64,000 nt of DNA from the NCBI GenBank assembly GCA_002328075.1, contig DCVT01000028.1, positions 1-64,000 on the forward strand, written 5' to 3'. Of this stretch, positions 60,740 to 64,000 are shown piece after piece. Source of the stretch: Anaerolineales bacterium UBA2181 (lineage in GTDB: Bacteria > Chloroflexota > Anaerolineae > Promineifilales > UBA4811). The notes beneath the pieces are model-generated. The model did not search any database, was not told where the DNA came from, and saw only the letters and a list, made by a program, of their open reading frames with translations. A program made the position numbers and the translations under genes. Numbering within the stretch: the first letter of the stretch is position 1; every line of letters starts with the position of its first letter.

Positions 60740-61504
60740 AATAGGCTTGTTCTGCACCTCCTCGAGTAGCTTGATGCGCCCCTGGGATCGCAAGCTGGGG
60801 CCGCGAATATCAATCACCTCGGCGCGGTCGAGCAGCCTGTCCAGTCCCGCGCTGGCCGGCAGCGGGTCAAGAAAGAGATCGGGCTACTCGCTGGGCGCAC
60901 GGCTGGATGTAACCAGAATGCTCGCCGTCTCGCAGCGCTCATTGATCACATCATACAGGTCCTCCGGGCCGGGTGGTTGCAGTGGCTTTGGCCCAAAGTC
61001 ATCCAGGATGAACAGATCCGGGCGCAGGTAGGTCGCGAAACGGCGTTCCCAAGAACCCTCTGCCCGGCCGCCATTTTGGTGCTGGAGCATCTACTGCGTG
61101 TTGCCGAACAGCACATCCAGCCCTTGCCGGGCTGCTTCCTGGCCCAGCGCCTGCGCTAGGTAGGATTTCCCCACGCCGATCGGACCACAGATCAGCAGAT
61201 TGCGTTTCTGGCGGACATACTCGCAGCTCGCCAGATTGAGGATCTGCTGACGGCTGAGGCCTAAGTTGAACTGGAAATCAAAGGCTTCCAGCGTTTTGTT
61301 GGTGTTCAGGGTAGCTCATCGCAGCCGCAGATTGAGTTGTTTCTGTGAACGACGCTCTACCTCGTCTTCCAACAGCCGCGATAAGAATTCGGTGTAACTC
61401 CACTGCCCATCAATGGGCTGCCGGTGGAGGGCCTCCATGGTTTCCACCACTCCAGGCAGTCGAAGCTGGCGGAGCTGGTGGGCAAGCTGGTGTTTCAGTT
61501 CCAC
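60740..61504 (-). pseudogene. istB: IS21-type IstB ATP-binding protein, several in-frame stops
   Basis: One minus-strand frame reads ELKHQLAHQLRQLRLPGVVE, then Walker A LLICGPIGVGKSYLAQALGQ, Walker B DLFILDDFGPKPLQ and DLYDVINERCETASILVTSS. It is interrupted by TGA at 61316, TAG at 61091 and TAG at 60884 (the last replacing the conserved Trp of PSEWPDLF). IstB assists the IstA transposase; this copy is dead. Confidence 0.85.
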
Positions 61505-62400
61505 GACCGCACCTCAACAGTTCGCCGACCAGTTCAGCCGTGCTGCGGGCAAAGGTGATCGCCGGGGGGATGGCCACCGAGAGGGGCATGATCTGGCCCT
61601 CAGTGCCTTGTTTCGGAATGCCTTTGACCGTTTTGAAACTTACATCACCATAGGCCAGTGCTTTCTGGCAGGCCGCCTCCAGCCGCTCGACGCCGAACTG
61701 GTTCGCCAGGCGCACCAACCGCCCAGCGGTGGACAGCGGGTCCATGAGTGGGTGCTCCAGTAGTTCCGGCACCACCTATTGAGTGGCCGCGGGCCGGCTT
61801 TCTGGGCCTCTTCCAGTACGCTTTCTCGGGTTTGAAAGAGCTCAGGCAATATCTCGGGTGGCAGGTGATCGAGGTGGGTGATCCTCTGGCCCGGCTGGTT
61901 AGCCCGTTGGTGGGTGGCTCTCAGGGTGTAGTCCAGAGCGTAAATCCGCACGCTCGTCGTCCCGCCGCAGAGCCACACCCAGCCAGGATACAGGCGATGG
62001 GGGGCACCGGGTAGAAAGCATGGTCGAAGCTAACATAGCAGTCGCGATAGACTTTGACCTTCTTCCACACCGCCAGATCATAGGGCGAGGTGGGCAAGGG
62101 CTTCAGGCAGGCTGTCTCGTTTCTTCAAAGCGTTTGAGGGGCGCTTCGAATGTGGTGCCGTGAATGCGTTGGCCGGCGGTGGTCAGGCACCGGCGCCGCA
62201 TGTCCCTGTTGGCCTCGGTGATGGTAGTCGGAGTGCTCCCACCCAGGAAGGTGCGGAACACATAATGCACGCCGCCGTGCTCAACTTTGCCTTTGTGCTC
62301 CGGTGTAGCCACCGCACAAGGTGCCAGGAGAAACCCATAGTGCAACGCATATTGCTGGTAGGTGTACTGATCGGTCTCTGTTTGCACTCAGCGTTGTATC
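61505..62400 (-). pseudogene. istA: IS21-type IstA transposase, frameshifted C-terminal part
   Basis: Pieces in different minus-strand frames give, in order, QYALHYGFLLAPCAVATPEH and HKGKVEHGGVHYVFRTFLGG (62387-62290), AVWKKVKVYRDCYVSFDHAF-like sequence (about 62050), WLCGGTTSVRIYALDYTLRA (61978) and RLVRLANQFGVERLEAACQK (61720). The N-terminal half is absent. It adjoins the dispersed repeat. Confidence 0.75.
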
Positions 62401-62429
62401 TCGCTCTTGGCCTGACCGTGTTCGCGTGG

Positions 62430-62748
62430 GGATACCGCGCATCACGTAGCATGGGGACCCTCGCCCAACATTGACGAGTTGCTGGCACCCGGCTGCCGTC
62501 AGGGTCACGTCTCGACGAGCGGTGCGCGTCAACTCCGGCGCGCGACGGTCAACCCGTCGATCGCATAGATCACGAAAAGGGTGGGGGGATCTCGGTATCT
62601 TAGCCATGGTTCGCCAGTAACGGCCGCGAACTGACAGACCCACCGTATCTTGCGCATCAGTCTTGCCTTGAGCCAGGAGGCATCGCCGTCTCTGTATCCC
62701 GCAACAAAAAGGCCAGCAGAGCAGGGGGATGCACTTGTTATCGTTGTA
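62430..62748 (+). repeat. dispersed repeat, copy B (about 319 bp)
   Basis: It aligns with 32782-33097. Here it directly follows the istA remnant, whereas copy A follows an antitoxin remnant, so it is not simply IS21 sequence unless both sites carried an IS21 end. No open frame is conserved between copies, although the minus strands share ARRDVTLT and AGCQQLVN peptides in one frame. Confidence 0.75.
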
Positions 62749-63096
62749 ACATAAGGCAAGAAAGGTACTACAAGCGCAACTTGGACGTGCTTATAAGTGG
62801 AGGGGCTTCCCGCGCCGTTAACCACAACGGGCCGCCCGTCCCGAAGTGTGGCCCGTTGGGCATCGCGCTGAGTGGTGCCGCGACGACGTACCTCGTGGTT
62901 GTGATCGTCAAAGGTTTGGTATCGCGGCGCCTAACGACGCCAATACACCAGGCCGCACGCGCGGGACCACGGATATTGGTTGCGCACGTGGCGATCCGCT
63001 GCTTTCGAGAGTCGTGCAGTACGCGCGTGTGCAGTTCTTGCCGCGCGGGCGATCATCCCCCCACCGGCCCGGGCGCGGTAGAGGTGGCCTGGTTTC
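62749..63096. other. no clearly supported gene
   Basis: A 114-codon frame (62781-63125) with a TTG start ends in FHDSFDWWGT, but it has no ribosome site. I do not call it a gene, though its Trp-rich end is noted under findings. Confidence 0.4.
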
Positions 63097-63180
63097 ATGA
63101 CAGTTTTGACTGGTGGGGAACGTGAGGCCCAGCCACCGCTCAGCAGAAAGTTCTTTCGGATCCTTGATATTGTCGGGTGA
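63097..63180 (+). CDS. 27-codon ORF overlapping the second prenyl synthase
   Basis: ATG 63097 lies about 8 bp after GAGGTGG. It encodes a short peptide, MTVLTGGEREAQPPLSRKFF then RILDIVG. Its TGA overlaps the GTG of the prenyl synthase by 3 nt (GTGA), which suggests translational coupling. It parallels the small ORF before the first prenyl synthase, with a faint SR-hydrophobic-D resemblance. A role as peptide precursor or leader is a guess. Confidence 0.4.
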   Translation: MTVLTGGEREAQPPLSRKFFRILDIVG

Positions 63181-64000
63181 AAGCCCGGCTTGTTAGTCGC
63201 CCTGCATCACGGAGGACTGATACGGATTCTATCGACTATAGGACCTTCGCGGAGAGCGTGAGCGACTTTGTGGCATCGGGGCCCCTCCTCAAGGAATGGC
63301 CGGACTGCCGCCATGTACTGCTGGACGACCTATCCCGGGAGCACTCATGGGCTCTAGCTCTGCCCGGCGTCGCTGCCCTAGCTGTGGGCGGCACATCCAC
63401 TGGTGCCATCCCCGTGGCCGCAGCATGGGCAGCACTCAAACTGGCGGCTCACATCCTGGATGCTGTCCAAGACAATGACGGCATTCTGGCACCCGGATTT
63501 GAATCATCTGGGGAAATGACCAACCTGGCTGCGGGACTGATCTTCGTAGCCTTCCACTTCCTTGATAGTGTAGCTACGTATCCTGGGGCCAAGGAACGAG
63601 TCACTGTGCTATTCTCAGAGACTGCCTTCTACTCCTCGCTGGGCCAGCATCTGATCCTGGCTCAGCAATGGGAGGAATTGGCACCGGCTGAGGCTCTCAC
63701 CGCCCACTGGCGCGCAGTCATCTTGAGGTCGGGCAGTCTGTTTCGCATGGTCACTGCCGGTGGCGCAGCTACAGGCACCCAATCCAGCAGCCTGGTCGCA
63801 TCCCTGGGCGATTACGGTAACTGTCTGCGGGTCATCCTGCAGGTGATTGACGATTGTCGGGACATCATCAAAAACCCGGCTACAGGCTTGTCTGCTGCCT
63901 TGCCGACCAATTCACGTGATGACTGCATAGATGCGGTGAGGAGACCAGGAGCCGCCAACTATGAGGTCTCTCTTCCTTACGGAGGCTCTCCGGTGTGTGC
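63177..64000 (+). CDS. ComQ-like class I prenyl synthase, second copy, 3' end beyond the window
   Basis: An open frame of 274 codons runs from GTG 63177 to the right edge. It is clearly homologous to the gene at 59261: DYRTFAESVSDFVASGPLLK, LAAHILDAVQDNDG, RSGSLFRMVTAGGAATGTQ and SLGDYGNCLRVILQVIDDCR then D. The first Asp-rich motif is again of the D-x3-D type. After the second motif it carries about 25 extra residues (KNPATGLSAALPTNS...) before NYEVSLP. No good ribosome site precedes the GTG, so expression may depend on the overlapping short ORF. Confidence 0.8.
   Translation, partial: MKARLVSRPASRRTDTDSIDYRTFAESVSDFVASGPLLKEWPDCRHVLLDDLSREHSWALALPGVAALAVGGTSTGAIPVAAAWAALKLAAHILDAVQDNDGILAPGFESSGEMTNLAAGLIFVAFHFLDSVATYPGAKERVTVLFSETAFYSSLGQHLILAQQWEELAPAEALTAHWRAVILRSGSLFRMVTAGGAATGTQSSSLVASLGDYGNCLRVILQVIDDCRDIIKNPATGLSAALPTNSRDDCIDAVRRPGAANYEVSLPYGGSPVC

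Noticed and set aside
62781..63125. 114-codon frame ending in WWGT as a ComX-like precursor
   Set aside because: Starts with TTG, lacks a ribosome site, and its N-terminal part looks random. Kept only as a note, not as a gene.

Overview
The window looks like a chromosomal segment of an uncultured bacterium, probably a member of the Chloroflexota. This is inferred from high GC, Tat/lipoprotein solute-binding proteins with Pro/Thr-rich linkers, tandem Ig-like repeats, and LuxR regulators beside ComQ-like prenyl synthases. No rRNA or intact tRNA gene is present, so the assignment is tentative. The left 43 kb is mostly intact metabolic operons interrupted by a defence block. The right 20 kb is an accessory region full of decayed mobile elements and broken genes.

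Region 1 (1-22.6 kb): an IS481-type transposase runs off the left edge. It is followed by a long co-directional cluster under a GntR/FCD regulator: two creatinase/prolidase-fold (M24) proteins, a Tat-exported oligopeptide-type binding protein, a non-pyrrolysine MttB-family methyltransferase, two permeases (one with a roughly 395-residue insertion) and a fused double ATPase. Then come indolepyruvate:ferredoxin oxidoreductase (IorAB), a hydantoin/aspartate racemase, a VOC protein, an ADP-forming acyl-CoA synthetase, a molybdenum hydroxylase lacking its FAD subunit, and a PLP aminotransferase. The logic is import of a nitrogenous compound, hydrolysis/demethylation/hydroxylation, transamination to a 2-oxo acid, oxidation to acyl-CoA and recovery of ATP.

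Region 2 (23.3-32.8 kb) is a defence block: a DUF234-type AAA ATPase, a zinc-ribbon DNA methylase coupled to a broken NotI-family restriction endonuclease truncated by an IS end, an ADP-ribosylglycohydrolase-DUF6508 fusion, a metallophosphoesterase, and an AbiEi/AbiEii toxin-antitoxin pair with a perfect inverted-repeat operator. Region 3 (33.5-43.4 kb) holds a four-repeat Ig-like protein and a second catabolic operon: GntR regulator with operator, two tandem sarcosine-oxidase-like flavoproteins, an amino-acid ABC transporter, a DUF1537 kinase and a PdxA2-like dehydrogenase.

Region 4 (43.8-57 kb) is a decayed island. It contains a truncated response-regulator receiver, an integrase-proximal repeat array beside a tRNA 3' remnant, a dead tyrosine recombinase, IS5 debris, several uncharacterised or nuclease-like genes, an interrupted Schlafen/AlbA_2 protein, an IS110 element with a structured 5' leader, a frameshifted replication-relaxation gene and a frameshifted second DUF234 ATPase.

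Region 5 (58-64 kb) is the most novel part: a LuxR/NarL regulator preceded by 22-bp phased palindromes, a small ORF, a ComQ-like prenyl synthase, and the N-terminus of a PDZ/transmembrane sensor cut by an IS21 element. This layout recalls ComQXPA quorum sensing. A second prenyl synthase, preceded by a 27-codon overlapping ORF, runs off the right edge. A roughly 318-bp dispersed repeat occurs at 32.8 and 62.4 kb.
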